Source: an uncultured Luminiphilus sp.
GTDB taxonomy: Bacteria; Pseudomonadota; Gammaproteobacteria; Pseudomonadales; Halieaceae
DNA length: 64,000 bases
NCBI GenBank assembly: GCA_938084055.1
Contig: CALKDK010000006.1
Span: 114,454-178,453, forward strand
Reading direction: 5' to 3'
In this document: piece after piece, positions 36,425 through 46,275 of the stretch
Layout of the letters: every line of letters begins with the position of its first letter
Position numbering within the stretch: the first letter of the stretch is position 1
Notes under the pieces: generated by a model
What the model was told of the DNA's origin: nothing
What the model saw: the letters and a program-made list of their open reading frames with translations, nothing else
Database searches by the model: none
Program-made: the position numbers and the translations under genes

Positions 36425-36784
36425 ATGATTAAGGTCATCACCCTACTCACACGAAAAGCCGGTCTCAGCCGCGCGGAATTTCGCCAGTATTACGAGACCC
36501 GGCATCGCATGATAGGAGAGAAGTACCTTGCAGGGCGCGCGCATCGCTACCTGCGGCGCTATGTGATGCCTGACAACCAGGCCAGCCCCTACAGCGGGCA
36601 ACCGGACTTCGACGTCCAGATGGAAATCTGGTTTCCAGACCAGGATGCACTCGAGCAAGCCATGGCAGCGCTTGCAACACCCGCAGCACAGGCTGAAATC
36701 ATTGCCGATGAGGAGCAGCTGTTTGACCGGGAAAAAACCCTGACGTTTGTCGTCGATGAAATTGAGTCCACGCTGGAGAGCTGA
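36425..36784 (+). CDS. EthD-domain protein
   Basis: A 119-residue ferredoxin-like fold protein of the EthD family when begun at MIKVITLLTRK, the usual family start. Conserved features are LSRAEFRQYYETRHRMIGE, the RRYVMP strand, and a C-terminal EEQLFDREKTLTFVVDE. An ATG 13 codons upstream (MDEPDALKRI) is the alternative start; neither has a strong ribosome-binding site. EthD proteins are dimeric barrels of mostly unknown role, named from ether-degradation clusters. Confidence 0.78.
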   Translation: MIKVITLLTRKAGLSRAEFRQYYETRHRMIGEKYLAGRAHRYLRRYVMPDNQASPYSGQPDFDVQMEIWFPDQDALEQAMAALATPAAQAEIIADEEQLFDREKTLTFVVDEIESTLES

Positions 36785-36883
36785 TAGCCATCGCGATTTA
36801 CCGGGACCTCGTGGAGCCGGGAGAGATTGTGCTTTTGGCTGTTATCGAGCTCGAGTCTCCGGGCCTTTAGGAGACACCAAAAA

Positions 36884-36913
36884 CAAGGTCTCCCCGACGG
36901 TCTGCCGGGGAGA
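36884..36913 (-). terminator. Terminator hairpin after the M3 peptidase gene
   Basis: On the minus strand an 8-bp stem (TCTCCCCG with CGGGGAGA, 9-base loop) is followed by CCTTGTTTTTGG. It lies about 60 bases after the peptidase stop codon and suits a Rho-independent terminator with a slightly interrupted T-tract. Confidence 0.6.
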
Positions 36914-36975
36914 TGCAGCGTGTTTAGACTGCCGGGGCCCGCGCTCTTGCCAAATGACGATCCCCGGAGCCGCCG

Positions 36976-39144
36976 TCAATCAACCTCGACCATCAGGCCG
37001 CGCCGCTTGAGCAGGGGTGCTAGTTCGGCATCACGCCCGCGAAAGGTGCGATACAACTGCATGGCATCTTCGGCACCACCCCGGGACAGCAGGGTGGCTC
37101 TGAAATGGTCGCCATTCTCCCTGCGCAAACCCCCATTTTCCTTAAACCACTCCACGGTATCGGCGTCCAGGACCTCACTCCAGATGTAAGAGTAATAACC
37201 CGCGGAATAGCCCCCCACGATATGGGAGAAATACGTGGTTCGATAACGTGGCGGCACCGCATCGAAGGCAGCGCCGGCATCGACCAAGGCGGCGGCTTCA
37301 AAATCAAGCACGCCTTCAGCATCCGGCAGCTCCTCGACAGTGCGCTGGTGCCAGGCCTGATCCAGGAGCGATGCCGCCAGGTATTCAGTCGAACGAAAAC
37401 CCTCATTGAAGAGCGCCGTCGCAGACACCTTTTCAAGCAGCGCCCGCGGCAATGGCTCACCGGTTTCGTAATGCACCGCGTAGTTGGCCAGCACCTCAGG
37501 CCAGTCAGCCCACATCTCGTTTACCTGGGATGGGTATTCAACAAAATCCCGCGGGGTGCCCAGACTGCTGGGATACTGCACATCGGCAAACATGGCGTGC
37601 AACGCATGACCAAATTCATGGAACAGCGTAGTCACCTCGTCCCAGGTCAAAAGCGTTGGCTCCCCCTCGGGCGGCCGGGGTATGTTGAGGTGATTGGCGG
37701 AAACGGGCCGGGTCCCCATCAGGTCTGACTGGGAAACATAGGACATTGCCCAGGCCCCACCGCGTTTGGATGGGCGCGCGTACATGTCCTCGATAAACAG
37801 CGCCAGTACTGACCCATCGGCGTTACGTACCTCCCAGACACGCACGGTTTCATGATACGTGGGCAGATCCTCACGCAATGTGAAGGTGATTCCGTAGAGC
37901 TTCTCAGCTGCGTAAAAAACGCCTTTGATCAGGACGTTATCCAGTTCGAAATAAGGCTTCAGTTCAGACTCATCAAAGGCGTACTGCTGGGCACGCAGCT
38001 TCTCGGTGTAATAGGCCCAATCCCAGGCCGCCAGCTCGAAATTACCGCCGTCAGCGTCAATGACGGCCTGTAATGCTGCTGCTTCCACCCTGGCATTGGC
38101 GACGGCAACAGGCGCAAGGCCTTCCAGCCTCGCATTGACCGCCTCGGTGGTCTTGGCCGTCTGGTTGTCGAGGCTGAAAGCGGCATGGTTGGGGTAGCCC
38201 AACAACCCTGCCCGTTCGGCACGGAGCTTCATGATATCGGCGATGATCTCCCGATTGTCATACTGCCCACCCGATGAACCCCGACTTACCGAGGCTCGGA
38301 AAATTTTCTCCCGCAGGCCCCGATTATCCAGCGCAGCCAGCGCGGGTTGACCCGAAGTGTTCAGCAGGGGTATTACCCAGCTGCCTTCCAGATCCCGCGC
38401 AAGCCCCGCCTCCTTTGCCGCCGCTATCTCACCCTCGGACAGTCCTTCCAGCAAGGTGAAATCCTCGACGGTGACCGCTCGGTCATTCACCTCCGCCAGC
38501 ACATTTTGTCCAAAAGCAGTTTGCAGACTGGCCAGTTTCGTGTTGATCTCTCGCATGCGCTCCTGCCCGACGTCATCGAGTAGTGCACCCGCACGCACAA
38601 AATCCTTATAGGTCTCCTCAAGCAACCGATAAGACTCAGCATCGAGATCAAGCTCATCCCGCTGGCTGTAAAGGGCCTGGATACGAGCGAATAAACGTTT
38701 GTCGAGCAGAATGGCATCCTGGTGCTCGGCAAACTGGGGCGATATACGCACCTGAATCGCTTCGATATCGTCGTTCGTGTGGGCTGAGGACAGCCCGAAG
38801 AAAACCCGGGCGGAACGGTCTAGCAGTTGTCCCGAGCGTTCCATGGCAACGAGGGTATTGTCAAAAGTAGGGGCTTCGGTGTTACTGGCGATAGCTTCTA
38901 TCTCAGCCCGCTGCTCCACCATCCCCTGCACCATCGCAGGTTCGTAATGCTCATTTTTGATCAAATCAAATCGGGGGTAGCCAAATTGAAGATCACTGGG
39001 GGCAAAAAACGGGTTATCACTGGTAACCATGCTGGAATCTTGTTCCGGGTTGGTAGCGGTATCGGTGGCCACAGATTCTTCCTTGGAGCAGCCCATAAGG
39101 ACCAGTGCTGCCAGCACGCCAGCAAAATATAAACGAACTTTCAT
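36976..39144 (-). CDS. M3-family metallopeptidase lipoprotein (Dcp/OpdA-like)
   Basis: A 722-residue peptidase. It starts with a lipoprotein signal (lipobox LMGC, Cys19). The zinc motif is H509-E510-F-G-H513 in TTLFHEFGHALHAMF with a downstream glutamate in the PSQVNEMWADWP segment. Two helical shells flank it as in peptidyl-dipeptidase Dcp and oligopeptidase A. These normally work in the cytoplasm or periplasm; the lipobox puts this one on a membrane facing the periplasm, where it would trim peptides. Monocistronic, with its own terminator. Confidence 0.93.
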   Translation of the reverse strand: MKVRLYFAGVLAALVLMGCSKEESVATDTATNPEQDSSMVTSDNPFFAPSDLQFGYPRFDLIKNEHYEPAMVQGMVEQRAEIEAIASNTEAPTFDNTLVAMERSGQLLDRSARVFFGLSSAHTNDDIEAIQVRISPQFAEHQDAILLDKRLFARIQALYSQRDELDLDAESYRLLEETYKDFVRAGALLDDVGQERMREINTKLASLQTAFGQNVLAEVNDRAVTVEDFTLLEGLSEGEIAAAKEAGLARDLEGSWVIPLLNTSGQPALAALDNRGLREKIFRASVSRGSSGGQYDNREIIADIMKLRAERAGLLGYPNHAAFSLDNQTAKTTEAVNARLEGLAPVAVANARVEAAALQAVIDADGGNFELAAWDWAYYTEKLRAQQYAFDESELKPYFELDNVLIKGVFYAAEKLYGITFTLREDLPTYHETVRVWEVRNADGSVLALFIEDMYARPSKRGGAWAMSYVSQSDLMGTRPVSANHLNIPRPPEGEPTLLTWDEVTTLFHEFGHALHAMFADVQYPSSLGTPRDFVEYPSQVNEMWADWPEVLANYAVHYETGEPLPRALLEKVSATALFNEGFRSTEYLAASLLDQAWHQRTVEELPDAEGVLDFEAAALVDAGAAFDAVPPRYRTTYFSHIVGGYSAGYYSYIWSEVLDADTVEWFKENGGLRRENGDHFRATLLSRGGAEDAMQLYRTFRGRDAELAPLLKRRGLMVEVD

Positions 39145-39512
39145 TACGACATCCTTGTGTAGGGCAAAGCGACTGTTTGTTTGGGCGCACAGTATGAACG
39201 CTTGGGGCTTTCATGTGGAGGGGTGATCGATTGATCCAGTTAAAGTATGGAGCGCCCCAGCCTAACCCTGAGTTAGGCCTGTCGGTCCCGCTTTACCGCA
39301 AATCCCTTTTAGAGGGCGTAGTGGAACGGGGGGCGCTACTGGAGGGGGTATCAACGAGCTGGCGGGCCGCAACGACGCGTTCATTCTATCCCGCCAGGCT
39401 ACGGACCGCCCTGGCACTCCCCTGCACCCTGTTTCACCACCTTTGCCCATGACCAACCCCCGGGGCCCGCGGGGATGGTAATTCCGGAAAAGGCCCCATT
39501 GCGGCGTACGAG
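39145..39512. other. Intergenic region, no gene seen
   Basis: About 370 bases between the M3 peptidase promoter side and the small ABM-like gene. Only short, unconvincing frames are present on either strand. No strong hairpin with a T-tract is visible. Confidence 0.35.
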
Positions 39513-39830
39513 TCACTCGGGGTCTGGAGGTAAAACCTCCCAGTCAGGGGCTTCGAACTCCCCTATAAACTGGATAGCGACCCAATCTGCCTGTGATTCG
39601 ATGATAGCCAGCACGTCATCACCCTGCATTTCAGCTGCGGAATCCCGTGCGGCTTTGCTTTCCCAGGTGGCAATAGCCAGTGCCCGTCTCCCGTCCCCCA
39701 CCATGCGGTGCAACCGCGTACCCTGCGCCCCTGGCGCCTGCTGGATCAGCCGACTGGCACGGGTCCAGGACTCGGCGTATTGGTCAATGGTGTACCCCTC
39801 GTTTGCGGTAACCAAAAAAATATAATGCAC
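39513..39830 (-). CDS. Small dimeric alpha/beta-barrel (ABM-like) protein
   Basis: A 105-residue protein starting at GTG (MHYIFLVTANEGY) with GGGAG eight bases upstream; a TTG start ten codons earlier is less likely. The fold is suggested by HYIFLVTANEGYTIDQY, an RLHRMVGDGRRALAIATWESK strand-turn-helix with the ATW motif of ABM domains, and FEAPDWEVLPP at the end. No catalytic role is evident. It is one of three barrel-type proteins in this window but not close to the others. Confidence 0.6.
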   Translation of the reverse strand: MHYIFLVTANEGYTIDQYAESWTRASRLIQQAPGAQGTRLHRMVGDGRRALAIATWESKAARDSAAEMQGDDVLAIIESQADWVAIQFIGEFEAPDWEVLPPDPE

Positions 39831-40277
39831 CCCTGATCTCCCGCAGCGTCTGATGGACAATACGCCGTTGCTTCCACGATCTCGCTGGCGACGGCTATAT
39901 TACCGACCGCGGCTTGAGGCGGAACCACCCTCAGTTGACTGACCCCACCCGCCAGTGCAGTGCAGGACAGGCCCATCATAATAAACAGTGCTGCAGAGTT
40001 TACCGCTCTCGGGAACGCTGCGTTCGGTGCACTTCGGGTGCCTCTTCGGCGGGCTGCGTCGCCTACACGCGACGTACTCTGCGATGTATGTCGCATACCC
40101 TAATGGAGGCAAAACCAAAAAAAAAGCAGCCTTTTATTTTCTAACTACAGGCACACCACCCCCCGACGATGTTAAGTCTATTCCGACCATCGGGTGGTCA
40201 TGCGCGCCGTTGGACACTAGATTAGGCATGTGAGTGGAGCGACCGACAAAAACCACTCGAGTGAACGGAGGGACACC
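39831..40277. other. Intergenic region, no gene seen
   Basis: About 450 bases. A minus-strand frame over 39846-40096 contains a signal-peptide-like stretch (FIMMGLSCTALAGG) but otherwise looks non-coding. A weak AT-rich hairpin (AAAAG/CTTTT, with A- and T-tracts on both sides) near 40122-40140 may act as a bidirectional terminator. GACCA/TGGTC near 40186 is a possible operator-sized palindrome. Confidence 0.3.
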
Positions 40278-40553
40278 ATGCTACGTTTATTGGTTTTGGC
40301 GCTGGGTTATCTAATGCTGGCTCTGGGTGTTATCGGGGTACTGACCCCCATCCCATTTGGCCTTTTTTTTCTCGCAATCGCCATGCTCGTACTCATTCCG
40401 GTATCCCCAGGCACGACGCGGCTCCTGAAGCGCCTGCGGCGGAACTACCCCACCATCGATCGCCTCATGACGGCTACAATCCGCCGTGTACCGGCTCCGT
40501 ACCGGCGCGTACTGCGACGAACCGACGTTTCGGCAACGGGACAGCGCCGATAG
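40278..40553 (+). CDS. Small membrane protein, PGPGW/DUF454-like
   Basis: A 91-residue protein starting at an ATG with a strong GGAGGGA ribosome-binding site. Two hydrophobic helices (YLMLALGVIGVLTPIPFGLF and FLAIAMLVLIPVSPG) with a PIPFGLFFLA turn are followed by an arginine-rich tail (KRLRRNYPTIDRL, APYRRVLRR). The helical hairpin with a glycine/proline turn resembles the PGPGW group of putative transmembrane proteins. Function unknown. Confidence 0.6.
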   Translation: MLRLLVLALGYLMLALGVIGVLTPIPFGLFFLAIAMLVLIPVSPGTTRLLKRLRRNYPTIDRLMTATIRRVPAPYRRVLRRTDVSATGQRR

Positions 40554-40698
40554 CAGTCTGGGTCGCCCGGTGCTGGCATGGGCTGGCGCCCACCCGCTGT
40601 CCTCTCGGACCTGCCCCTAAAACCCGTTACCGGATGGCGGCCCAGGCAGTCAGGCGAGATGGTCTGCCGCCACTGTCAACCCCGGTCAGGCATGGCAG

Positions 40699-41292
40699 CT
40701 AGAGCTGAAGCATGCTCAGATAGCAACGACCGCACAGCGCTTCATAGCTGGCGTCGACCCCGTCAATCATGACCTGCTCACCCTCACGGGTGACGCCATG
40801 ATCAGTGAGGCGCGCGTTAAAAATAGCTTTTTCCCCACAGCGACATATGGTTTTCATTTCCTCCAGGGCATGGGCTACTTCGAGAAGACGCTGACTACCC
40901 GGGAAGGCACGGGTTCTAAAATCCGTTCGAATACCATAGGCCACTACCGGCAGGCCATCGAAGACCGCTATCTCCAGGGCCTGGTCTACCTGCTCTGGAG
41001 TCAGGAACTGGGCCTCGTCAATCAGCACGCAGGCGAGTGCAGGGCTCGACGCTACCTGCTTTGCACCAAAAGCCTCGACAAGCGCACGCAAATCCATTCC
41101 CGGTGGCAGTACGATATCTGCAGCACGAGTCACTCCCAAGCGAGAGACGATCTGGTCATTGCCTTTGGTATCCACCTGGGGCTTGACCAAAACTACCGCC
41201 AGGCCACGCTCCTCATAGTTATGGGCGACCTGCAGTAACGCTGTACTTTTCCCACTGTTCATCGCCCCATAACGAAAGAAAAGCTTAGCCAT
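40699..41292 (-). CDS. tdk: Thymidine kinase
   Basis: A 197-residue type II thymidine kinase phosphorylating thymidine and deoxyuridine with ATP. The P-loop is GAMNSGKST (9-17), catalytic Glu93 lies in IDEAQFL, and the structural zinc ligands are Cys150, Cys152, Cys187 and Cys190 (CRC and CGRC). Length is typical. It sits 59 bases downstream of the dehydrogenase gene on the same strand and may be co-transcribed, though the pathways are unrelated. Confidence 0.95.
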   Translation of the reverse strand: MAKLFFRYGAMNSGKSTALLQVAHNYEERGLAVVLVKPQVDTKGNDQIVSRLGVTRAADIVLPPGMDLRALVEAFGAKQVASSPALACVLIDEAQFLTPEQVDQALEIAVFDGLPVVAYGIRTDFRTRAFPGSQRLLEVAHALEEMKTICRCGEKAIFNARLTDHGVTREGEQVMIDGVDASYEALCGRCYLSMLQL

Positions 41293-41351
41293 TATTCTCC
41301 ACCACCCTCCCCGGGCTGAAGACGAAACCCGCCAGGCCTCCCGGCGCGACG

Positions 41352-42356
41352 TCAGAGTTCTATGCAGATTTTACCGAAATGGGCCTGGGACTCCTGGTAC
41401 CTGAATGCATCACCCAGCGCGCTCAGGGGCATGGTGCAATCCACAACCGGACTCAAACCGTGCATCTCCACCGCCGCTATCATCGCTCTCTGGTCGCTGT
41501 GGCTACCCACAGTAATGCCACTCAGTCGACCGTTCTTGGTCATCATCGCGGCCGTGGGCACTTCCCCCGCGATGCCGGTCAGGACACCAATGAGACTGAT
41601 ACAGCCGTCTACCGCCAAAGCGTCAACAGACTGGGGAAGGTTGCCAGGGCCGCCGACCTCGACGACCAGATCAATTCCGCTTCCCCCTGTCATCTCAAAA
41701 GCGGTAGCACCCCATTTGGGATTCTCACGATAATTGATCAAATGATCGGCGCCCAGCTCGCCAAGTTTGGCCAGCTTTTCGTCCGATGATGAGGTGGCGA
41801 CCACACGGCAACCCAACAGGCGGGCAAACTGCAAGGCAAAAACTGAAACCCCGCCGCTACCCTGCACGAGGACCCAGTCACCGGGCTTGAGGTGTGTTTC
41901 CACCATCAGTGCCCGCCATGCGGTCAGCCCAGCACAGCTGAGTGTTGATGCCTCTGCGAAATTCAGGTTGGTCGGCATCCGACTAAACGCTGCCGACGGC
42001 ATGGTCACCGTCTGGGCGGCAAAGCCATCAATATGATCACCGGGCACTCCCAGGAGATTGGTCGCTGTCGGTCGGCCACTCACCCAGCCCGGGAAGAAGT
42101 GGCTGATCACGCGATCACCCACGGCAAAATCCCGGACACCCTCACCCACCGCCGTCACCACACCCGCGCCGTCAGACATGGGGATTCGTCCATCAGCCGT
42201 AGGGATCAATCCCACAACCACCGCGTAGTCGTGGAAATTCAGGGAGGTCGCTACAGTGTCTACCTGAACTTCGAAGGGCCCGGGCGCCCTGGGCTCAATG
42301 TCGATTAAATGAAGTTGGTCAATACCCCCGGGGGCCTGAAGTGACATTGCCTGCAT
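41352..42356 (-). CDS. MDR-superfamily NAD(P)-dependent alcohol dehydrogenase
   Basis: A 334-residue medium-chain dehydrogenase begun at the ATG giving MQAMSLQAPGG. It has the GroES-like domain (FHDYAVVVGLIP, then MSDGAGVVTAVGEGV, then VGDRVISHF) and the Rossmann nucleotide site VLVQGSGGVSVFALQFARLLG. It lacks the cysteine cluster of structural-zinc ADHs, which places it with quinone-reductase-like or zinc-independent members. Substrate unknown. Transcribed toward tdk. Confidence 0.85.
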   Translation of the reverse strand: MQAMSLQAPGGIDQLHLIDIEPRAPGPFEVQVDTVATSLNFHDYAVVVGLIPTADGRIPMSDGAGVVTAVGEGVRDFAVGDRVISHFFPGWVSGRPTATNLLGVPGDHIDGFAAQTVTMPSAAFSRMPTNLNFAEASTLSCAGLTAWRALMVETHLKPGDWVLVQGSGGVSVFALQFARLLGCRVVATSSSDEKLAKLGELGADHLINYRENPKWGATAFEMTGGSGIDLVVEVGGPGNLPQSVDALAVDGCISLIGVLTGIAGEVPTAAMMTKNGRLSGITVGSHSDQRAMIAAVEMHGLSPVVDCTMPLSALGDAFRYQESQAHFGKICIEL

Positions 42357-42478
42357 GATGCGGATCCTGATTGCCTGACGAGGCGCCACAGTATAGCGCT
42401 TGTCCCTGTATGGCGAATCCATCGCAAAGGATTTTTGCTGTGCCGCTTTTCGACCCACCCCGGCGATGCTTCATGGCC

Positions 42479-44467
42479 CTAGCCAGAGGCGCAGAATGCG
42501 GAAAATATTTCTACCGCCTGGTCTTCCCCTGGAACCTCTGCTTGACGTTGCTCATCCACCGTTTGCTTGGGAAGGTCAGGCATTACTTCCCATGGCCGCG
42601 CACACTCCTGCAGTTTTTCACACCATTGATAGCCGGCCGAGCCGATGCATCCCTTGTCATCCCGATCGCCGCCGACCGCTGAGATAGCGGTAGCAGATAC
42701 CGTGTCCATACGGTAGACAGTCTCGCCATTGTTGATGGTCTCCATTACCTTGATATTGGCGATTTCCATCGGATCGATGGTGAGCGGGTTGTCCGAAAGA
42801 ATGACAAAATCTGCCTGCTTACCCACCTCTATGGAGCCCTTTTCCCGCTCCTCAAAATGCTGGTAAGCGGGCCAGATCGTAATGGCTTTGAGCCCCTCAT
42901 AGGGGGTTACACGCTGATCGGGGCCCAGTATGAAGCCACTCCTCGTCACCCGAGTCACCGTAGCACCCAGTACGCGCATGGAATCGGGATTGGCAACCGG
43001 CGCGTCGTGGTGAGAAGAAAAGATCAACCCGGCATCCAGCACATCTCGTGTCGGTGATATATAGGCTGCCCGCTTCGGCCCGAGCACTGACTGACGGTGC
43101 CAGTCTCCCCAATAAAAGGTGTGCATGGGAAACAGGGAGGGTATGACGGCGAGTTCCTTGAGACGGGCGATCTGGTCCTTGCGCAGGGTTTGCCCGTGAA
43201 TCAGAACGTTGCGGCGGTCTCCCAGTCCGTGCACAGCAGCAGCATTGGCCAACGCATCCAGATAACGATCAATCGCAGCATCACCGTTGCAATGCACGAT
43301 GACTTGATGGTTTTTGGCAAAAGCATCCATAACCTCATCGTTAACCTGCTGGGCCGTCATCGCAGGGTAGCCTGCGTAGTCGGGAGCCTGGCCCTGTGGT
43401 GCGACAAAATACGGGTGGCTAAGCCAGGCAGTTTTGCCCTGGGGCGAACCATCGATGGTCAACTTCACACCGGCAATCCTGAGTCCGTTCGTGTAGCGGA
43501 CCCCCTCATAACCACTGCCTGAATGATACGGGGCGGTCATCAGATTCTTGACCGTATAATCCACATACATGGCGACGTCGATCGGCAGCGGTCCAGCATC
43601 CGCTTTTGCCCGAGCGGTGAGCACTGAGTTGCCGAAGGCCCTGCCCTCCTGCGCCGTGGTGTAGCCGAAACGCATGAACATGCCCATGCCCTGCTCAAAC
43701 AACTCCTGGGCGTGGACCTCGTTAATGCTGTTCTGGAATACTGCCAGCGAACTGAAAAAAGCGTTTTCCTCCAATACGCCATTCGGGGTTCGACCATCTG
43801 CCTCACAACGAATCACGCCCCCCGGGATCTGCTGGGTACAATCATCAACACCGACGAGAGCGAGGGCGGCACGATTAAACACGGCGAAATGGCCCGATTG
43901 GTGAATGATCATCAAGGGCTTTTCTTCTGTCACCTCTCCCAGCACATCGGCTGTGGGAAACACGCCCTCTTGTAACTGGGAGTCATCAAACCCGAACCCC
44001 AGCAGCCATCCGGTTTTCTCGATAAATGACTGGCCGCTTTCGGATAACTGCCAAGTGCCCAGAGCGGCGGTCAGGTCAGAAAAGCTATTTACCGGACCAT
44101 CCGGCAGGGGCAAAAGATTGGCGCTGGCGGCCTGTAGTCCCGCTGTTACCACATGACCATGGGCATCCACGAAACCCGGCACCAGGGTTCTGCCCTGCAA
44201 ATCAATCTGCTGTGTTTCCCCGGTGATCATTGGGCTTGCCCCGGGCATGTCACCCACATAGATAATGTTACCGTCCCCAACCGCCACGACCGATGCCCTG
44301 GGGTTGTTATCGTCGACGGTTATGATCTTGCCATTGAAAAAGACCTTGTCAGCCGTTGGGCTTGGTGGTGGCGAGGTATCCGGCGGGGCCCTGTCGGGTT
44401 CTCCACATCCCGCAACCGATAGCAGTACAACGCAAAAAAACAAAGCGAACGGTCGAGACAGGTGCAT
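42479..44467 (-). CDS. Lipoprotein amidohydrolase (YtcJ-like)
   Basis: A 662-residue amidohydrolase superfamily member. It begins with a lipoprotein signal (SVAGC) and a proline-rich linker. The metal-binding motif is DAHGH near residue 102, with VHCNGDAAID and FSSHHDAPV completing the site; the N- and C-terminal beta-sandwich strands (KVFFNGKIITVDD; QADFVILSDNP) match the YtcJ group. A C-terminal extension with four cysteines after residue 605 is unusual for the family. Substrates of YtcJ-type enzymes are mostly unknown. Confidence 0.87.
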   Translation of the reverse strand: MHLSRPFALFFCVVLLSVAGCGEPDRAPPDTSPPPSPTADKVFFNGKIITVDDNNPRASVVAVGDGNIIYVGDMPGASPMITGETQQIDLQGRTLVPGFVDAHGHVVTAGLQAASANLLPLPDGPVNSFSDLTAALGTWQLSESGQSFIEKTGWLLGFGFDDSQLQEGVFPTADVLGEVTEEKPLMIIHQSGHFAVFNRAALALVGVDDCTQQIPGGVIRCEADGRTPNGVLEENAFFSSLAVFQNSINEVHAQELFEQGMGMFMRFGYTTAQEGRAFGNSVLTARAKADAGPLPIDVAMYVDYTVKNLMTAPYHSGSGYEGVRYTNGLRIAGVKLTIDGSPQGKTAWLSHPYFVAPQGQAPDYAGYPAMTAQQVNDEVMDAFAKNHQVIVHCNGDAAIDRYLDALANAAAVHGLGDRRNVLIHGQTLRKDQIARLKELAVIPSLFPMHTFYWGDWHRQSVLGPKRAAYISPTRDVLDAGLIFSSHHDAPVANPDSMRVLGATVTRVTRSGFILGPDQRVTPYEGLKAITIWPAYQHFEEREKGSIEVGKQADFVILSDNPLTIDPMEIANIKVMETINNGETVYRMDTVSATAISAVGGDRDDKGCIGSAGYQWCEKLQECARPWEVMPDLPKQTVDEQRQAEVPGEDQAVEIFSAFCASG

Positions 44468-44505
44468 TCTCCCTCCTTGCAGATGCAGCGTGGCGTTGCT
44501 AAGCG

Positions 44506-45333
44506 TTAGTCAAAATACACGGCCTGAAGTCGAGCAATGGCCACGCCTTGATCGTCATGCAATAGCAAAGTATCACCGGTGATGGTAAACGAGACCGTTT
44601 CATCGAGCACCCCAAAAAATTGGCCTTCAAGTGCCAAACCCACCGCGCAGGCTTTTTTGGTACCCGCCAGCGGCCCTATGGCCAATTGCCTGCCAGCCAG
44701 GCGGTAGCCCCCAGAAAATCTGTTACATCCGGAAAAGCCCCTGGCAATCGGGGGTTGGCCCTGCAGGATCAGAAAGGACTCCCGTTCCTGACCAACCTCC
44801 ATACGCACTGGAACATCCCGCAGCACCATCAGTTTCCAGTAAGTGTTGACCAGTGATGCAGCGGGCGGCATCGCGACTCCTGCGCCCGAGGTCTTACGCT
44901 CTGGCGGGTCGGGATGGGACGCCACCGTCACCAGCGGAATCTCCATGTTTTCCGATTCAGTATTGAGAGGATCAACGGGCACCGCAGAAACAGATAGCCG
45001 GGTCGGGGTGCGGTCAAGGCTGGCTCTCAGGGTATACCGGTTGCGCCTGTCGATGTTCGCGATGGGATTGCTCAGTGAGCGGAGATAAGACAGTGCACCG
45101 CGCATCTGGAACTGCGGTGCAGCGACCACCTTGGCAACAACGTCCAATACAGAAACATCCTCAGGTATTACTTTGAGAACCCTATCGGGTAGCAGCCCGT
45201 CCCCCTCATCCAGCAGAAGCATCCCGGATAAGCGCTTCATTGCCGCAGCATCTACCTGGGCGGGGCGGGCATCAGGGCTCGAGCAGGCGAACACCAGGCC
45301 CACTGCCAACACAAACAATAACAGTCGTCGCAC
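44506..45333 (-). CDS. META-domain lipoprotein
   Basis: A 275-residue lipoprotein (lipobox VFAC, Cys17). A C-terminal META domain, residues about 160-275, has NTYWKLMVL, the diagnostic RGFSGCNRFSGGYR and GPLAGTKKAC. The N-terminal half contains a YbaY/YscW-like beta region (SGMLLLDEGDGLLPDRVLKV, RYTLRASLDRTP). It is 38 bases upstream of the amidohydrolase on the same strand and likely co-transcribed. META proteins are linked to motility and stress in some bacteria; no specific role can be given. Confidence 0.8.
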   Translation of the reverse strand: MRRLLLFVLAVGLVFACSSPDARPAQVDAAAMKRLSGMLLLDEGDGLLPDRVLKVIPEDVSVLDVVAKVVAAPQFQMRGALSYLRSLSNPIANIDRRNRYTLRASLDRTPTRLSVSAVPVDPLNTESENMEIPLVTVASHPDPPERKTSGAGVAMPPAASLVNTYWKLMVLRDVPVRMEVGQERESFLILQGQPPIARGFSGCNRFSGGYRLAGRQLAIGPLAGTKKACAVGLALEGQFFGVLDETVSFTITGDTLLLHDDQGVAIARLQAVYFD

Positions 45334-45893
45334 AGCCGCTTTCCTCTCCGACGATCAAGGCATTTAAGACACAGCATAACCCCCATCGAGACCAACGGTG
45401 CCTTGAGCAGGACCCTGTCTCGGGGAACGCCCGATGCCAGGCCGCAGCCGCGCGTCATGCAATACCAAACTCCAGGGGCGAGTCCTCAGTTGCACGACCT
45501 CCAGCCGTGTCTCCCAAGACGGCTACTGCGCTGGCCCTGTGGATCCTAAAGTTCGAAGCCCGGGCGCTCCATCCAGGTCGTTGGGGGACGCATGGACAGA
45601 GCAAACAGTCACCGAATCGAGCCCAGCGTAACCAATTTCCATCGTTGTTTGGGCCTGGACCGATAGCTCCAGTGACTACCATGGTCGCTGCGGGTTGCCA
45701 TCATTTCCCAGGCCACAGGGCTGGACTGCGAGCCCATCTACCTGTTTCATATTGACACGCCCCCTCAGGGGCCAGTGAAACCCGATTTCGTGCTGCATTT
45801 GATCTGCAGTAGGTTACGGCAGAAAATAAATCGCCTGGAGACGCCAGGGATTCAGCGTTGAGCGATAGCGCGCGGGAGGGTACAGAAAAAGCT
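45334..45893. other. Intergenic region, no gene seen
   Basis: About 560 bases between the META lipoprotein and DUF2835. Reading frames on both strands look like chance. A compact GCCCC/GGGGC hairpin lies at 45759-45772 without a T-tract. Confidence 0.35.
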
Positions 45894-46118
45894 ATGCCGC
45901 AAGCCACCTTTGACATAGCACTGAGCAAGGAAAAGGCGCTGCTGTTTTACCGGGCAAAAAAGAACCGCATCCAGGTCACTGCCCGGGACGGTCGAACCCT
46001 CAATTTACCCTGGGAACTCTTGCGGCCACACGTACAGGAGGCGGGCATATACGGCACGTTCACCATTTTTTTTGATGCCCGGGGCAAGTGTGAGCGATTA
46101 GTACCCACTGAAGCGTGA
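45894..46118 (+). CDS. DUF2835 family protein
   Basis: A 74-residue protein matching what I recall of DUF2835: a first strand FDIALSKEKALLFYRAKKNRIQVTA, then GRTLNLPWELLRPHVQEAG and a final FTIFFDARGKCERL. ATG 45894 (MPQATFDIAL) gives the family length of about 70 residues; a TTG 12 codons earlier is possible. Function unknown. It is an isolated gene convergent with rmuC. Confidence 0.8.
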   Translation: MPQATFDIALSKEKALLFYRAKKNRIQVTARDGRTLNLPWELLRPHVQEAGIYGTFTIFFDARGKCERLVPTEA

Positions 46119-46275
46119 CGTCTTTCATTTGCAGCCCCGGTGCATAGCCGCCAACACCAAAGCCCTGCTACTGCTCAGTGGCAGGCATTACAGAGCCCCA
46201 CTGGCAACGACTGGTACGTCACCTGGGCACCAAGGCTGACGTGTTTAGGACGGCGGGGTAGTGCCAACAGAGCAC

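Noticed and set aside
39746..40096. Minus-strand frame with a signal-peptide-like stretch
   Set aside because: Overlaps the better-supported ABM-like gene, has a low-complexity tail and no clear ribosome-binding site.
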